Source of the DNA: Antedon mediterranea | Taxonomy: Eukaryota > Echinodermata > Crinoidea > Comatulida > Antedonidae | Assembly: GCF_964355755.1 (NCBI RefSeq) | Contig: NC_092677.1 | Span: 3,541,001-3,605,000 of the forward strand | DNA length: 64,000 nucleotides | Direction: 5' to 3' | Shown: one piece after another, positions 12,056 to 25,835 of the stretch | Layout of the letters: every line of letters starts with the position of its first letter | Numbering within the stretch: the stretch's first letter is position 1 | Notes under the pieces: model-generated | What the model was told of the DNA's origin: nothing | Databases searched by the model: none | The model's input: the letters and a program-made list of their open reading frames with translations, nothing else | Made by a program: the position numbers and the translations under genes

Positions 12056-13251
12056 ATTATTACAATCCGATCTGACCCAAAAGAATCGAAATAAATATTT
12101 GCATTTGTTTTACTTTATACAGTACTGTACTTTACAATGGATTGATTGTTTTAAACAAACTAATGTATATATGTTATTGTTACTGTTTTATTAGATCCAA
12201 AACACAAACGCAAAAAAAAAATTAAAATGCTTTCATTTAAATTTATTGTTCACAGTACAGTACTTCAAAATTATTTTTTTTAATGCATTTGGATATTACC
12301 TGTATCTATGCAGTGTTCAAGAACTATACACAAATATTTAATTGTACAAAAATGTTTCATATTACCTAAAATATGCAGTACAGTACATACAGTATTCATG
12401 TCGTCGTTTTATAATGCAATTTATAGAAAATATTATAACTGTAGATGCTGCCAAAAGAATAATAATATTTCTACAATGTGATAGAAGGAATTTCTTTGAA
12501 AATTATTACACAGTACTACTGGACTAGTCTCACAATACTTTTGAATAAATTATTTAGTTTTTTTAAATTGTTCTGCCATGTTCATTCTGAAAAGTCATTG
12601 TCAAAAGGAACTTCATCATCTATGAATCATGTGTAGTTATCACTCTACTCGGAATATTTATCTCTAATCTTCCACACACAGCAAGCTGGAATTGCTCTTC
12701 TATCTCCTTTGCTGAGTTTTTAGTAAACCCACCAGATGTAACAACGATATGCTATATACCTATATGTTCTGTAAATGAAGCAGAATAACTGTGTAAGCAT
12801 ACTGAATAGGCTTAGTAATGTTACTGGCATATTCACTTGGAACTTTAATGTAGTACAGTATTGTTTTTCTGTTGATTATTTAGTTTATTTCGTGAGCAAC
12901 GGGCTTGCTGAGTTAACAACAATAACATTTATTATTATTTCCTACTAAGAAAAAGGGATCGTTTACGATTTAGTTTATACCGTTCTTAGAATAATCAGGA
13001 AAGGATTCTGAATTGATGTTACTGTTTGTTTTTTTTTCTTCCTGCCAAAACAATCAATGGCATACAATATTTTGTGTTATTCTCATAGCAATACATTCTA
13101 AAACATATTTTATAAAAAATAATAGTATTCATACCCATAAAACTAGACCCTCCTGTAACCTCCACCCTCCCCTTACCAAATTAACATTAATGCAACATAA
13201 TATCCGTTATAGTGGCACCAAATTATTTAATGATCTCCACCTTCATCAAGG

Positions 13252-13686
13252 ATGTATATTGTTAAGCGAGTGAAGACAGCTAAAGACTACAGCTTCAGGA
13301 AAGACCTAATGAAAGGGGTCTTTGACAGGGTCATTTATGGTAAGTTATAATTTCTTCATTGTTATTATGCCTTGTCTGCAAATCTGAAAATCTTCAAAGC
13401 TCTGTCTACTCTGTGACAAAAAATGTGGTGTACCCATATATGGACATGATGATGTCATAATACTGTACCACCATATTTGGGAACTTCACACAACTTTTGG
13501 GCAAAAGTACTTTTTTACTGTTTAAGCAGTTAAAATTTAAAAAGTAATAATCTTTTTTTTTTCAAAACAGGTATCAAAGGCAAGTCAACACTTGTGAAAA
13601 CTGCTGTAGCAAGCATGGAAGAGAGAAGAGGTGAAAAACCTACAAAAGCAGATGCTGTAGCCGCACACAAATCTAGAATTCGATGA
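13252..13686 (+). CDS. Small two-exon reading frame, unknown, second copy
   Basis: Tandem copy of the frame at 11,627. Exons are 13,252-13,339 and 13,571-13,686, giving about 67 residues. It has two extra codons near the start (KRV where the first copy has I), and otherwise the same protein, stop codon and splice sites. Both copies stay open, which suggests either recent duplication or selection. Function is unknown. Confidence 0.35.
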
Positions 13687-14694
13687 ATTATTACAATCCG
13701 ATCTGACCCAAAAGAATCGAAATAAATATTTGCATTTGTTTTACTTTATACAGTACTGTACTTTACAATGGATTGATTGTTTTAAACAAACTAATGTATA
13801 TATGTTATTGTTACTGTTTTATTAGATCCAAAACACAAACGCAAAAAAAAAAATTAAAATGCTTTCATTTAAATTTATTGTTCACAGTACAGTACTTCAA
13901 AATTATTTTTTTTTAATGCATTTGGATATTACCTGTATCTATGCAGTGTTCAAGAACTATACACAAATATTTAATTGTACAAAAATGTTTCATATTACCT
14001 AAAATATGCAGTACAGTACATACAGTATTCATGTAGTCGTTTTATAATGCAATTTATAGAAAATATTATAACAGTAGATGCTGCCAAAAGAATAATAATA
14101 TTTCTACAATGTGATAGAAGGAATTTCTTTGAAAATTATTACACAGTACTACTGGACTAGTCTCACAATACTTTTGAATAAATTATTTAGTTTTTTTAAA
14201 TTGTTCTGCCATGTTCATTCTGAAAAGTCATTGTCAAAAGGAACTTCATCATCTATGAATCATGTGTAGTTATCACTCTACTCGGAATATTTATCTCTAA
14301 TCTTCCACACACAGCAAGCTGGAATTGCTCTTCTATCTCCTTTGCTGAGTTTTTAGTAAACCCACCAGACAACGATATGCTATATACCTATATGTTCTGT
14401 AAATGAAGCAGAATAACTGTGTAAGCATCATACTGAATAGGCTTAGTAATGTTACTGGCATATTCACTTGGGACTTTAATGTAGTACAGTATTGTTTTTC
14501 TGTTGATTATTTAGTTTATTTCGTGAGCAACGGGCTTGCCGAGTTAACAACAATAACATTTATTATTATTTCCTACTAAGAAAAAGGGATCGTTTACGAT
14601 TTAGTTTATACCGTTCTTAGAATAATCAGGAAAGGATTCTGAATTGATGTTATTGTTTGTTTTTTTTTCTTCCTGCCAAAACAATCAATGGCAT

Positions 14695-14815
14695 AACATA
14701 GGCCTAGGCTTAGTAGTAGAAAACATACTACTAGGCCTAGTAGTAGTAGTACACATACGCCTAGTAGTAGTAGTAGTACACAGGCCTAGTAGTAGGACTA
14801 CTAGGCTACTGCTGT
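14695..14815. repeat. CTAG-rich palindromic low-complexity tract
   Basis: Repeats of TAGTAGTAG, CTACTAGGCCTAG and similar self-complementary words fill this interval. It separates the 1.6-kb duplication from the next minisatellite. Confidence 0.7.
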
Positions 14816-14819
14816 AGGT

Positions 14820-15145
14820 CTAAACAAAACTAGAGTCGATGTAAATGAGATATAAAGATTCGGTAATACCGTACGTAAATTAGTAATGCAATACTGTATA
14901 AAGACTCGATAGTATGTAAATGAGATATAAAGATTCGGCAATACCTTAGTACGTAAATTATTATTGCAATACTGTAAAAAGATTCGATAGTATGTAAATG
15001 AGATAAAAAGATTCGGCAATACCGTATACGTAAATTATTATTGCAATACTGTATGAAGATTCGATAGTATGTAAATGATATAAATATTCGGCAATACCGT
15101 ACGTAAATTATTAATGCAATACTGTATAAAGATTCGATAGGAGAG
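14820..15145. repeat. Minisatellite of about 75-bp units
   Basis: Four to five imperfect direct copies of a unit containing AAAGATTCGGCAATACCG, then CGTAAATTATTATTGCAATA, then GATTCGATAGTATGTAAATG. Degenerate fragments continue to about 15,375. The remaining spacer to 16,199 holds no gene that I can support. Confidence 0.8.
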
Positions 15146-17943
15146 TTCTCAAGAAACGTCGGGTCAAGAGATATAAATAAACAAATAAATAGTACGTAAA
15201 TGAGACATAAAGGTTCAATAGTATGTAGATTATGATGCGTAAATTATTAATGATTCGATAGTAGGCCTATATGTAAATATATTTAGTTAGTTAATATTAA
15301 AATACAAAAAAAATATACATTGATTTATCGGCAGGCAAACTAAATTATTATAGAAATATAAAGATTCGATAGTACATGATCTGGCTTATATTTATTGGTT
15401 TGACCATACATACAGCTGTAACTCAACTCGTCATAGGCCATGGCGTTGACAACCGACAATCAAAGATTGTGGCGTTCAATACAAATGACGATATTAAACT
15501 GGCGGCCGCTTTAGTTTGGCGGCCGCTTCGACAATACTCCGTTTGTGCCTGCCTAACTAATACTCTAGGCTTTAGCTAGTTATAATAGTATGCAGTAGGC
15601 CTAGAGTAGTAGAAAGGGGCCAAATCTGAGTGGGAGAGTAGGGCCTACTCAACTCTGAGTCTAGCCAGTGTCTCTCTGTACTTACCGGTTTGTCATTTTA
15701 TCCTGTTGTACTTTCCCTCCAAGGATTTCTTTTTTACAGGCGTAAACAAGTTCTAAGACGTCTTTAGTCGCATATCAGTACAAGTTTAGTATTTCAAGAT
15801 GTCGTATAAGATTTCTTCTTCAATATTAAGGCTTGTCTCAGTAATTTCAAATCGATCATTCTATATAGATAAATGCATTAGCTGTCAAAAGTGAATTGAT
15901 GGGTATTGAAACATTTCAACATATTAAAGATTATAATAATATCAACTATGATTTTGACAGTTATTATCATATAGCATGATACAAGTCATAGTTTAGTACT
16001 TTAAAGGAAATGAACTAAAGTGAGGTTGATGAGAATGTCTTGATGTTTCGGTTTTTTTATACTATTCTAAATGATTTAATCACTGAATCTTGTGTCATTG
16101 GTATATAAATCTCTAGAAAATACCTCATGATTGTATTGGCTGTTCACTTTGTTGCATTGTGAATTTGACATCCCTCCAAGTATTAACATTAGAAACATTG
16201 TTAAAAATAATGATTTTAGAATTATTTCCATTTTCCTATCATGATGTTATGGACAGTTCCTGCAGCATCCATGTTTTTAAGAGGTATAGGATGTACAAGG
16301 GTGCTAGAGTGTGTCAAACAACAATGCTGTCCCATACTTAGATGTGGTCTCCCTAAGGTGTCAATCTGCAGCTTGGACCAGTTGGTTCTGATTGGCTTTG
16401 CAGGTGTTGGACCCTTCTAGGCAAATATCAAATCAAGCAATTTTCAAGTCAATCATGTGACTTACGTTGCGTTACGTTCTTGCATTGCGTCGATAGTGGG
16501 AACCAAGAAGGCCGGTGATTTCATCAATCACAAGTGGATTTTTAAACTGTCGCTTGTCGTTAGTCAACTCGCTTTCGTTGCATTTACGTCCTTCCGTTGC
16601 GTCTCTAAAGCTCTGTCTACACTACCAAAAAAGTGTGATACGACATCATCATGTATATATTTGGGCACACCACATTTTTGTTTGTCACATAAAGTTTGAT
16701 AGTGTAGACAGAGCTTGAGTGGGAACCACGCTTTAAGACGAGATGAACGATGACAATTAGTTTTAGTTTTACTGTTATTCTAGGATTTCTGAAACGGGCG
16801 ACGGATTTAGATGAAGAACCTAGGCCCTAGGTTTAGAGGCCTCTGCACATGCGTAGCAATAATGTTACCAATTTTAAAATGTATGTGTTATTACTACCTT
16901 TATTATTGATAAGATGTCAAGAATAAATATAACGATTTATAATTTCATGGTGGCAGGCAAACATGGGGCGCGAGACTCTAGCGATCCCCTCGAACCCTAT
17001 TTAATATACATGTAGTTTGTACTAAATCCTTTTAACACCTTTTTTTTACACTGGTCAACATCTCTAATGTAATTCCTATCATTAAGTGTAAATGTTTACT
17101 TACCATATATAGACATGCGAGTCATAATATTATATATCGCATTTAATCGAAGGTTGATTAAAAAAATAAAAACATTTTTCCTATTTAAATAAACAGTAGG
17201 CCTGTGTATGAAAAGTAAATCAACCTATAAAGTACTAATAAAAAAAAATATAATAATTAATAATTCGTAAGTATTTACATTATGATGTATATTCCTTTTC
17301 CAACCTTAACAAATATTTTACGAGCCCTATAAAGTGTCGTTTCCGGATTTGAACCCCGACTTCATCTATAAGGTGGGCGCCTTAACTATTAGACCACTAG
17401 ACATTCTAAAAGTGTCTACTTATTGTTTCTCGTACTTACCACCATCGTTTTTTTTTCGATATATGTATGACACGCCAAAATGAATGAATAATTATTCATA
17501 TTTTGTTCGTCTTAATTATAAAAAGTTATATAATAACGTTATTAGCTATAGTATTGTGTACATAGACCATTTATATTATTTTGTTTCTAAATAAATACAG
17601 TATTGTAAAAAAAAGGTATTTTTTCCATAATTTTGTAAATTAAATAAAACTACTTTATACCGCGGTTAATCTAAAAATACCCCTATTGCAGTGGTATGTT
17701 CCAAATAATGCCTGGTAGAATAATTCCAGTTGGTGCGTCGATCGCCCATATGGAAGTGTTATTACAGTCGTGTGGTTGGTAGAAGACTGACAACATTAAT
17801 AATTAACGCTAAATAAAAAATGTAATTTTGCTTATGTAGGCCTATCCTGAAGAGAGCGATTTACTAATTCTATTAATTAAAGAAGAGTGGTATTGAAGGA
17901 GTTTCGAAACAGAGTTGAATTAACAACGAATACATAAGGCAGC

Positions 17944-20900
17944 ATGTTTGGAAAATCTTTATTGTTTACTTGTTTGTTTATATATATTTATACATATTCT
18001 TTATGTGTTGATGCTGAACGTTTTATTAACGAAGTAGTTCTGGACGAGAAATATGATTTTATTCTGAAATGGAAACTTGATGAACAAAATATAATCTTCG
18101 AAATGAGTGCTGTTACGTCAGGGTACGTCGCTATTGGCTTTTCTCCTAATGGTGGAATGCCAGGATCGGATATCGTTGTCGGATGGGTGAAAAACGGAAA
18201 AGCATTCATATCCGTAAGTTGTATTTGTGAATAACCTAACTCGTCTTGGACGATTTCTAGTCTAGTTGTTTACAGTATGAATGAATTCGCTGCTTGAATA
18301 TCATTTATTTTCAAATATATAAAAATATTTAAAACTTGTTGTTTGTATACATAAATATAAAAAAAGCATAAAAACAATTTAAAAAAACACGATAATGAAA
18401 GTATATAGACAAAGGAAAACATCCTATAATAACAAATTGTCATGAGGCCTACAATAATGAAACACAGTCTATCATTTTCTACTAATCTTATAGATGTATT
18501 TTCAACGGAGTAAATTAACATATTTTCCTAAACTATTATATATATCTAACTATTCGTAATGTATTATGTAGGATCGGCATGCAACCGCCTATGCCAAACC
18601 AGAGGCGGATACATCTCAGGATTACACTCTTCTGTATGGACGTGAAGAAGGTGGTCGAACGACAATTGGATTTAGCCGAGCATTGAAGACGTGCGATGAC
18701 AAGGATAACGTTCTAAATGTAAGAATGCTTAGTATTTAAGCTTGGTTCCCACTAAGACGCAACGCAATGACGTAACGCAACGTAAGGGATTTGACCAATC
18801 ACAAGCGATGGACTTATTCGACTGTCGCTTGTCATTGGTCAACACGCTTGCGTTGTGTTTACGTCCTTGCGTTGCGTTATAATGGGAACCAAGCTAAAGT
18901 ATGTCAGTGGTATGTGATTATATATCGTGGATCTTTAACATGAGTTGGCACATAGGTTAATAAAACACATATTCACACCGAGTCTCTTGCGCATGCGTAA
19001 ACGAATTATTTACAAATCTTCGTATTAATCAAACGCGAGCCTCTCGGAAGTTCTAGGTTCGTGAAGAGGATGATACAGTGTTGGTTCATGGGTGTACTTG
19101 GAAGTGCTACGAGGACATTTAGATTAATACAAATAATTCCACTTCTTAATTTAATCCCGCAACACACCTTTCTAACCATATTAGGATTAAAATATACTGC
19201 GTCGATTTAGTTATTTATTTATTTATTTATTTATTCACCTCTACAGACAGGCCTACTCTTCATTTTATATTTTGTTTTCATTTTCACACATTAATAATAA
19301 ATATTATCATCATTGACTTTTTTCATTATTTTTTTTGTAATAATTTTCTAATATCTTTTCTTTCATTGTTACAGTAAATTATTTTCAACTTTTGTAAATA
19401 AAAAATGTTCATATTTTTTCACATATTCCCTAATTTTGTGTTATCATATTCTTTTAAATGTGTCTATATTATTTGTACTTCGAAGGCAATGCAAATAATA
19501 TGTACCTATTTAGGCCTCGTGGCCCATAAGGCTGTAGCAGCAACTTCTAGTTGGTTCTTTAAACGGCGATTTGTTTTGCTTCGTTCCATGTTTTCCATCC
19601 AAGTTATTAATTCTCTCTCTTTTTTCAAATGATCTCCGCCATGTTTTTTTGGGCCGTCCGACTCTCAACCTGCCTTCTGGTTTCCATGACATATCTGTCA
19701 TACACTGACATTGTTTTCCATTCTCATCACATGGTCGATCTATTTCCATCTTTTGATCTTGGTCTTCTTGCCTATTGTTTTTTTTATTATTTTGTATCAT
19801 TACAGGATGACACTATGAGAATCATCTGGGCTGTGAACAACCTTGATCCGGAGGATTACGATGATCTTTCGTACCATGGCTCGTCCAGAGGAGTACGCTC
19901 CGTTTTACTTACTGCTGCTATAGAAAATCGAGTCGAATTACCACATGATGCTGAGTATTTTGAAATGTTCATGCCAAATGTAAATAACTTGATTTCTATC
20001 AATAATCTTCTGACAAGTACAAAACAACGAAAATCAGCTAAATTAATTTGTACTTTATTTACATAAATACATAACTGGCTTGTTAAATGTAATGTGAATG
20101 TAACTAGTGCCATCACATATACACGGATGGGAAAGACGACTAATAGTGATAAGATTTATTTATCAAAAGAAATCCAAACTTTCAGATTTTACTCTAAGTA
20201 TTTCTTTATACTGGGTAGCTTTTTCAGTCAAAGAAAGTTCTCCGCCGAGGTCCCAGTTATGATGAGTGAATGTCATTGAGAGGTATAACATACCTCAATG
20301 GTTTAATTTTTCAGGTGACGGTATCGAGTGATCGTGACACAACCTACTGGTGTGCGTCATTTGCAGTTCCAATATTTGAAAGGCCAGTTCACATTGTGCT
20401 TGTAAGTATTGTGGTTTCTGGTAGCAAGGTAAATCACAGTAGGCATTCAGACACAGGGCAACGATGCTTATCAGGACGGTTTTTGATAGCATAAAAAAAA
20501 AACGTTCTGAATGGATAGAACGCTGAATTACTTCAGCGTCTTATGCTAAATGATTAGGCCTACTTGACCGTTTTCCACTAACATTTTGGTTCTAAAACAT
20601 TGATTGCACAGACATACATTTTTCAAGAGTTTGTTTGTAAGCTAAAGCACTGCAACTCCATCGGTGTGACCAATGGGCCTAGGTAGTATGAAGTTTGATA
20701 CCAGCTGTAAGTCAGATTATTAATATTAATTTGGAGATTTGCCAAAGCATGTTTTTTTGCATTCATAAATATACCGCTAATCATGTTTGCCATTATAGGA
20801 AATGCGGAGACTACGACCCTTCACTCCTATAATTAAATTTAACATAGGCCTAATTTGGTATCAAACACATGTAATATGATTTCTGTTTGATTTGATAGGC

Positions 20901-23900
20901 GGAGACAATTGTCCAAAAAGGACACGAGTATCTGGTGCATCATCTGATAATGTACGGTTGCAAAGGTACGAACACAAGCTGGTCAAGTAGATGTAATAGT
21001 GAACGTATGCCGCCTGATTTACAGGCGTGTGATCGTATGATGTATGGATGGGCAATTGGTGGTGGTGTGAGTATATTACAGATAAACTGAAAGAAACAAA
21101 CAATAATGTCCATTTTGTATAGCACATTTCAACAATAATTCATGCTCATGGCGCCGTGTACTTCAATGCTTTTAAACTACATGTATGCTTCAACTCCCTA
21201 AAGCTGGGTTTACACTATCAAACTGTATGTGACAAAAATGTGATGTGCCCATAATATGGACATGTTGATGTCATATCACTACCTTATTTGGGCATATCAC
21301 TACCTTGGGCACATACAATTTTTTTGTTAAACTAGTTTAATAGTGTAGACAGAGCTTTAGGGTCTGACATAAATCAGTGGCCGTGTGAACTTCGTGCTAC
21401 CAGCCTACTCGTCTAAACAGATGCACACAATGTATTTTTTGTACACTGGACTGGACTGTGTTACATAAGAAAGTGACCCGGCTGAAATATTTCATATTAT
21501 ATAATTATTAATTCATGTTCCACGTACTATAGCCTCTTGTCCTTCCGGAGCATGTTGGTATTTCTCTTGGCAGAAAAAGTGATCCCACTGTTATTTTCAT
21601 AGAGATGCATTATGACAATCCTGCACTATCACCAGGTAAGTCGATTTTATTTCAGAAACTGTATAAAACTTTAAAAATGAAAAATAGTATTCATTACAAT
21701 ACCTTTAAAAATTTGTTTGCAAACTACAATTTTGCCACTTTTTGGAGAAGGTTGTACAGCCATAGACTGGGTTCCCTACATTCAGTCACAACCTTCTCCA
21801 AGCAATGGTGGCAAACCCGGTGGCGTAACGGCTATATGAGTGCTCACTAGCTAAACCCAGGGGCCCCGGAGCTTATGGGCTCCTGAGCAGTGTCCAGAGG
21901 AAAAAGCAGGCATTAAAATATGTCGGAAAAGGATAAAAGCTTTTTGGAGGGAGGGCCACTTATACAGTAGTTCCAAAACCAGGGGCTTCAGGTGTTATGC
22001 CACTGGGCAAACCCAGAGTTCGAAAGTGTAGAATAACGCTTAAATTGCAAACATTTCAACATCGTTGATTGTATCTTTAGATTTCCACGACAATTCTGGT
22101 GTCAGGCTTTACTACACACCCACACTCCGTCAATACGAGGCAGATGTGTGGGCACTTGGAGAGAACGTTACTCCCCTGCAAAGCATTCCACCGAATGAAA
22201 CGTCATTCAAGACATTTGGAGTTTGTTTTAGTAATTGTACAAAGAAAGTAAGACCTGTTATTAGTTAAATTGCAAATAGGTCCAATGACGCGCATTAAGT
22301 CATTCTAGTAATTAATCATGCATAACGGAGTGTAACTAGCGCCATCACAGAGGCGTATACGGAATGCTTCAAAAGAGTTGGCCTTATTACTAAACTTCTT
22401 CACTCTTATACAATTAAGAAAGAATTTAAGTAATTTACCAATAGTTTTTGCTATAGGCCTGCATTGTCTGTTTCCAATAAAGACTATTACAATCTGGCTA
22501 CCACAATATTTTTTTTTTATAATTTAAAGGTCTTGCAGGAGGACATTAAATTAATGTTGGTAATGCTTCACAGTCATATTGCAGGTATGTTTTCCTATCC
22601 CATTTGGTACACTGTAATGGTGATCTCTTTCCTGCAGTAAAAGGAAAAATGTAGGCAAAGTAGGCCTAACGTAAAACCTGCTTTGTGTTTTTAAATCCAA
22701 GTATATTACAGTATTTTAAATAATGAGCTTTCGGGACCGAAGGAGATGGTGATTAACGCTACTTCAATCGGAACAAAAGACGGCGCCGTTCAACTCCTTT
22801 ATTTAACTCAATTTTCTATTATTTCACATAGCGCTGTGTCTTTCGTTCCGTGAAACAGAACATGCAGATTGTAAATGTGGTGAATATTACGCTGCGCATG
22901 CGTATAATCCAAGTGTACTTTTTTATTTTGCGTTTTTAGCTTGGCAAATCAGTCTTCAACAATATTATAGTACTTTTGGTAGATTTAACGTTCGTCCTTA
23001 CCGACCCGAAAATGATCATCTGATTCAGCTTAACAAATCAAAACCAGAACTAAACTTGTTTGTTTTGTTTGCGTTCTTAGCCCGGAAAATCAGTCTTCAG
23101 CAGTATCGAAATGGAAAGTTGATCGCTGATTTGGCAATAGACGACAACTATGACTTCAACCTTCAGGAGAACAGATACTTAAAACCTGAGAAGATTATTA
23201 AAGCCGTAAGGATTTCTAGTTAGAGCTTGATTCCCACTATAGAGACGCAATAGATGGAGAAGGGCATTTGCATAGATTGCGTCGCTAGTGGGAACTATAA
23301 AGGGGGGAACCACGCATAAACGATAGATGTTTCAGGCGGATCCGTAGTATAATCCGGATGGAATTAAAATCATCCACAGCCGTTTTTACCATTTTAGTCT
23401 ACACTATAGGTTCATACAGGAAACAAACTTAGAATTCCAAAAAATAATCTTCATATGCTATCGACCGTACATTTTTACGAAGCGCAAATAGTAGACTACG
23501 TGGCCCTTTTCAAAAAACATCCTGAAAACGACGCTATGTAGAAGTTGACTTGAGGTGCGTAGTAGAAATGCGCGTCGTGAAAACTTAATTAAGGCAAATT
23601 TACACAAACGAGCGGTAGCAGGATGTGCAACCCTGCTATGTAATGTATAGTTGCCGGCGGTAGGTAGCTCATCTTTGTGTATTTGGCAATTCGGGCTATA
23701 GTTGCAGTGTCTCGCGTTATATATAGTAATAAAATTAGGCCTATAGTGTATAAAAATGTGTATATCGAAATAATTTTTTTTATGGCCTATTTCTTTTTTC
23801 TTTTTTTTATATAGGGTGATGACTTAGTTGTGACGTGTACGTACAACACAGTGGGTAGAACTTATATTACAACAGTAAGCCGCCTAAGATGCTTATAGTT

Positions 23901-25217
23901 TAGACGATAACGAAACGATATATTACACACATAAACAATTTTCCTACACCAAACAAAAGAAACTAGAACATCTCTCTAATATTATTTCCCAAGTTTAATA
24001 AAAAATGACGTCATGATCAATAAGAAAAATAAATCGTATGCATTTTAGCGTGCCTTTAATTAATAAAATATTGTTTTCATCTAACTCAGAATCGTGTTTT
24101 CTGTTTATAGGGTGGTCAAAGTACAAAAAATGAGATGTGTTTAGCGTATCTCCTTTATTATCCAAGGCAAACTCTTGCTGGTTCCTGCCTTTCAAATCCA
24201 TCCTTACAGGCCTACTTTGAAGCATTCAACATACCAGCTGGGTAGGTAAAGAAATAGATTATTGGCTTAGAATTGGTCCCAACAATAAGTTATCTTATAA
24301 TGTAAGGGCGTGTGGCGCAATGTGTTGGACGTTCGACTACTACTGATCGTGAGATCGAGGTTCGAATCCAACTCTCGCTTAGAGATTTCACAACATTGGG
24401 CGCTATATAAATCCAGGATATTACTATTATTATTATTATTATTATAATTATTATTATCTACATCAATTAATAAAAGAACCTTGATTGATTTGCATCTCTG
24501 AATAGATCATGTGAAGCTGAAGCTTGCCTTGACACGCTAGCTTCTTCCGTCGACCCAGAGACGTTGAGGCAAGGCTTGTATGACGTTTCATACAAAGGAA
24601 AACGGCTTGATATTTGCGTAGATACGGACTTTGAACAAGTAGACGTAAGTAGGCATAAATAAATCAAACCAAAGCTAATTCATTTTTATTTACTTTCTCA
24701 ATAATTATAGTCAACATAACAGTTACCTATGCCTTCCTACCTACCTACTTACCAACAACCTACCAACCTACCTCCTACCTACCTATCCTCTTATGACCCT
24801 TTCGCACAAGGCCGATTAACAGTTAAATGTAACCAAATTAAGAGGGACAACAATCTTAGAGCTTGAGAAGAATTGATCCGATACATTTAATCTGAAAAAA
24901 ATGGGACAATATATATTATACAAATAAGAACAAATGCGTTGTGTGCGACGGTAAAACCGTATCGAAAATACACACACAAACAACGATAAAATTAATATTC
25001 ATATTTAGATATTTATTTTAATACTCTTTTCTTTCTTCAGGGTGTTCCGTATCCCGAGGAATTCCCCGTGTGGTTCAGTGAGAACGACCGGATGGAAGAT
25101 ACCAACGATGTATGCAGTGAGCCAAACAACTCGCCGAGCAGTAGCGTGACATTGAGGGCAGCATCATCTACCATAGCAGCGTTGATACTCATAGTGTCAT
25201 GGTCGCTAACACTCTAG
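17944..25217 (+). CDS. DBH-like monooxygenase (MOXD1 type), copy B, complete
   Basis: Exons: 17944-18213, 18572-18718, 19806-19979, 20315-20401, 20899-21066, 21533-21635, 22081-22247, 22530-22584, 23081-23205, 23815-23874, 24111-24241, 24506-24644, 25041-25217. All have GT-AG junctions, and they join to 600 residues, close to vertebrate MOXD1 (about 613). Residues 1-24 form a signal peptide and about 25-195 the DOMON domain (YVAIGFSPNGGMPGSDIVVGW). The copper type II N- and C-domains follow, with putative CuH ligands H240, H241 (LVHHL) and H289 (PEHVG), and CuM ligands H386, H388 (LHSHIAG) and M461 (NEMCL). A hydrophobic C-terminus (about 578-599) suggests a membrane or lipid anchor. By family this would hydroxylate a small substrate with ascorbate and oxygen in the secretory pathway; the substrate of MOXD1 proteins is not established. 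Dopamine beta-hydroxylase itself is a less likely label. Confidence 0.93.
18739..18895. mobile_element. Intact palindromic GGTTCCCA MITE, 157 bp
   Basis: Near-perfect inverted repeat from AGCTTGGTTCCCACT to AATGGGAACCAAGCT, with arms running almost to the centre. It is the undisturbed counterpart of the cluster at 2,851-5,373 in unit A and so defines the family's ends. Confidence 0.85.
24300..24457 (+). mobile_element. tRNA-derived SINE, unit B copy
   Basis: Same element as 10,655-10,805, in intron 11 of copy B, with a longer and interrupted (ATT)n tail. It predates the segmental duplication. Confidence 0.75.
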
Positions 25218-25275
25218 GCCTGAATATTTTACTATGCATCTTTTCTATATGAAATTATATTTTTGTGAAATTAAA

Positions 25276-25835
25276 TACAATATTTTGTGTTATTCTCATA
25301 GCAATACAATCTCAAACATATTTTATGAAAAATAATAGTATTCATACCCATAAAACTAGATCCTCTTGTAACCTCCACCCTCCCCTTACCAAATTAACAT
25401 TAATGCAACATAATATCCGTTATAGTGGCACCAAATTATTCAATTAAATTAAAATGGCACCTTAAAAAAAAAATTATTTTCTTTTAAACTTAAACAAATT
25501 CTACTCCATAAATAACTTATAATAATAAATAATATAAGAACATATTTATTCTGTTTTTCTGTGCTTTCATAGTATTTTATTATTATTACCTTGTCGTTGT
25601 TTTTCTTTACTTGTTTGTTTGTCTTGTTTGCTTGTTCAAACTTCAATAATATGATTACAACTTCTTAACTGGCTACCCGTCACAAGTTTGTTTGGAGGGA
25701 GACCTCCAAATGTTATTACTTTCTGGGTTTTGCCTCTTAATTATTTATATTTAAATTGTTATTTCAATTACTTTGATAGATAAAGAAATAAATGTTGTTA
25801 TGAATGAATGAAAAAAAAGTATGTACATTTGTAAA
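25276..25835 (+). mobile_element. Non-LTR retrotransposon 3' end
   Basis: Begins with the same RT C-terminal segment as at 11,438 (HTHKTRSSCNLHPP...IRYSGTKLFN), then loses the frame. It continues into a 3' region with GGAGGGAGACCTCC, TTTCTGGGTTTTGCC, and a tail ATAAAGAAATAAATG...(GAAT)n near 25,805. This order is typical of the 3' end of non-LTR elements. It marks the right breakpoint of unit B. Confidence 0.65.

Larger units (their letters stand above)
11438..14694 (+). repeat. 1.6-kb tandem duplication between the two monooxygenase units
   Basis: Bases 11,438-13,062 and 13,063-14,694 are near-identical direct repeats, differing by a few substitutions and short indels. Each contains a retrotransposon fragment, a short two-exon reading frame and a fragment of the GCTCTGTCTACACTA MITE. 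The last kilobase of each repeat (about 12,060-13,060 and 13,690-14,690) shows no gene that I can support. Confidence 0.95.
16200..25440 (+). repeat. Segmental duplication, unit B
   Basis: Second copy of the unit starting at base 1, head to tail, about 16.2 kb downstream. It carries the complete monooxygenase gene. It has short private segments (about 16,981-17,037 upstream of the gene, 20,402-20,545 in intron 4, and about 24,750-24,955 in intron 12). Its right end falls inside the same retrotransposon fragment that ends unit A, after which the two flanks are unrelated. Confidence 0.95.

Noticed and set aside
15500-15530. Two closely spaced GCGGCCGC sites suggesting vector sequence
   Set aside because: The flanks are ordinary AT-rich genomic DNA, with no polylinker or vector backbone.
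15376-15579. A 67-codon frame upstream of unit B
   Set aside because: Short, with no recognisable domain and no splice or homology support.
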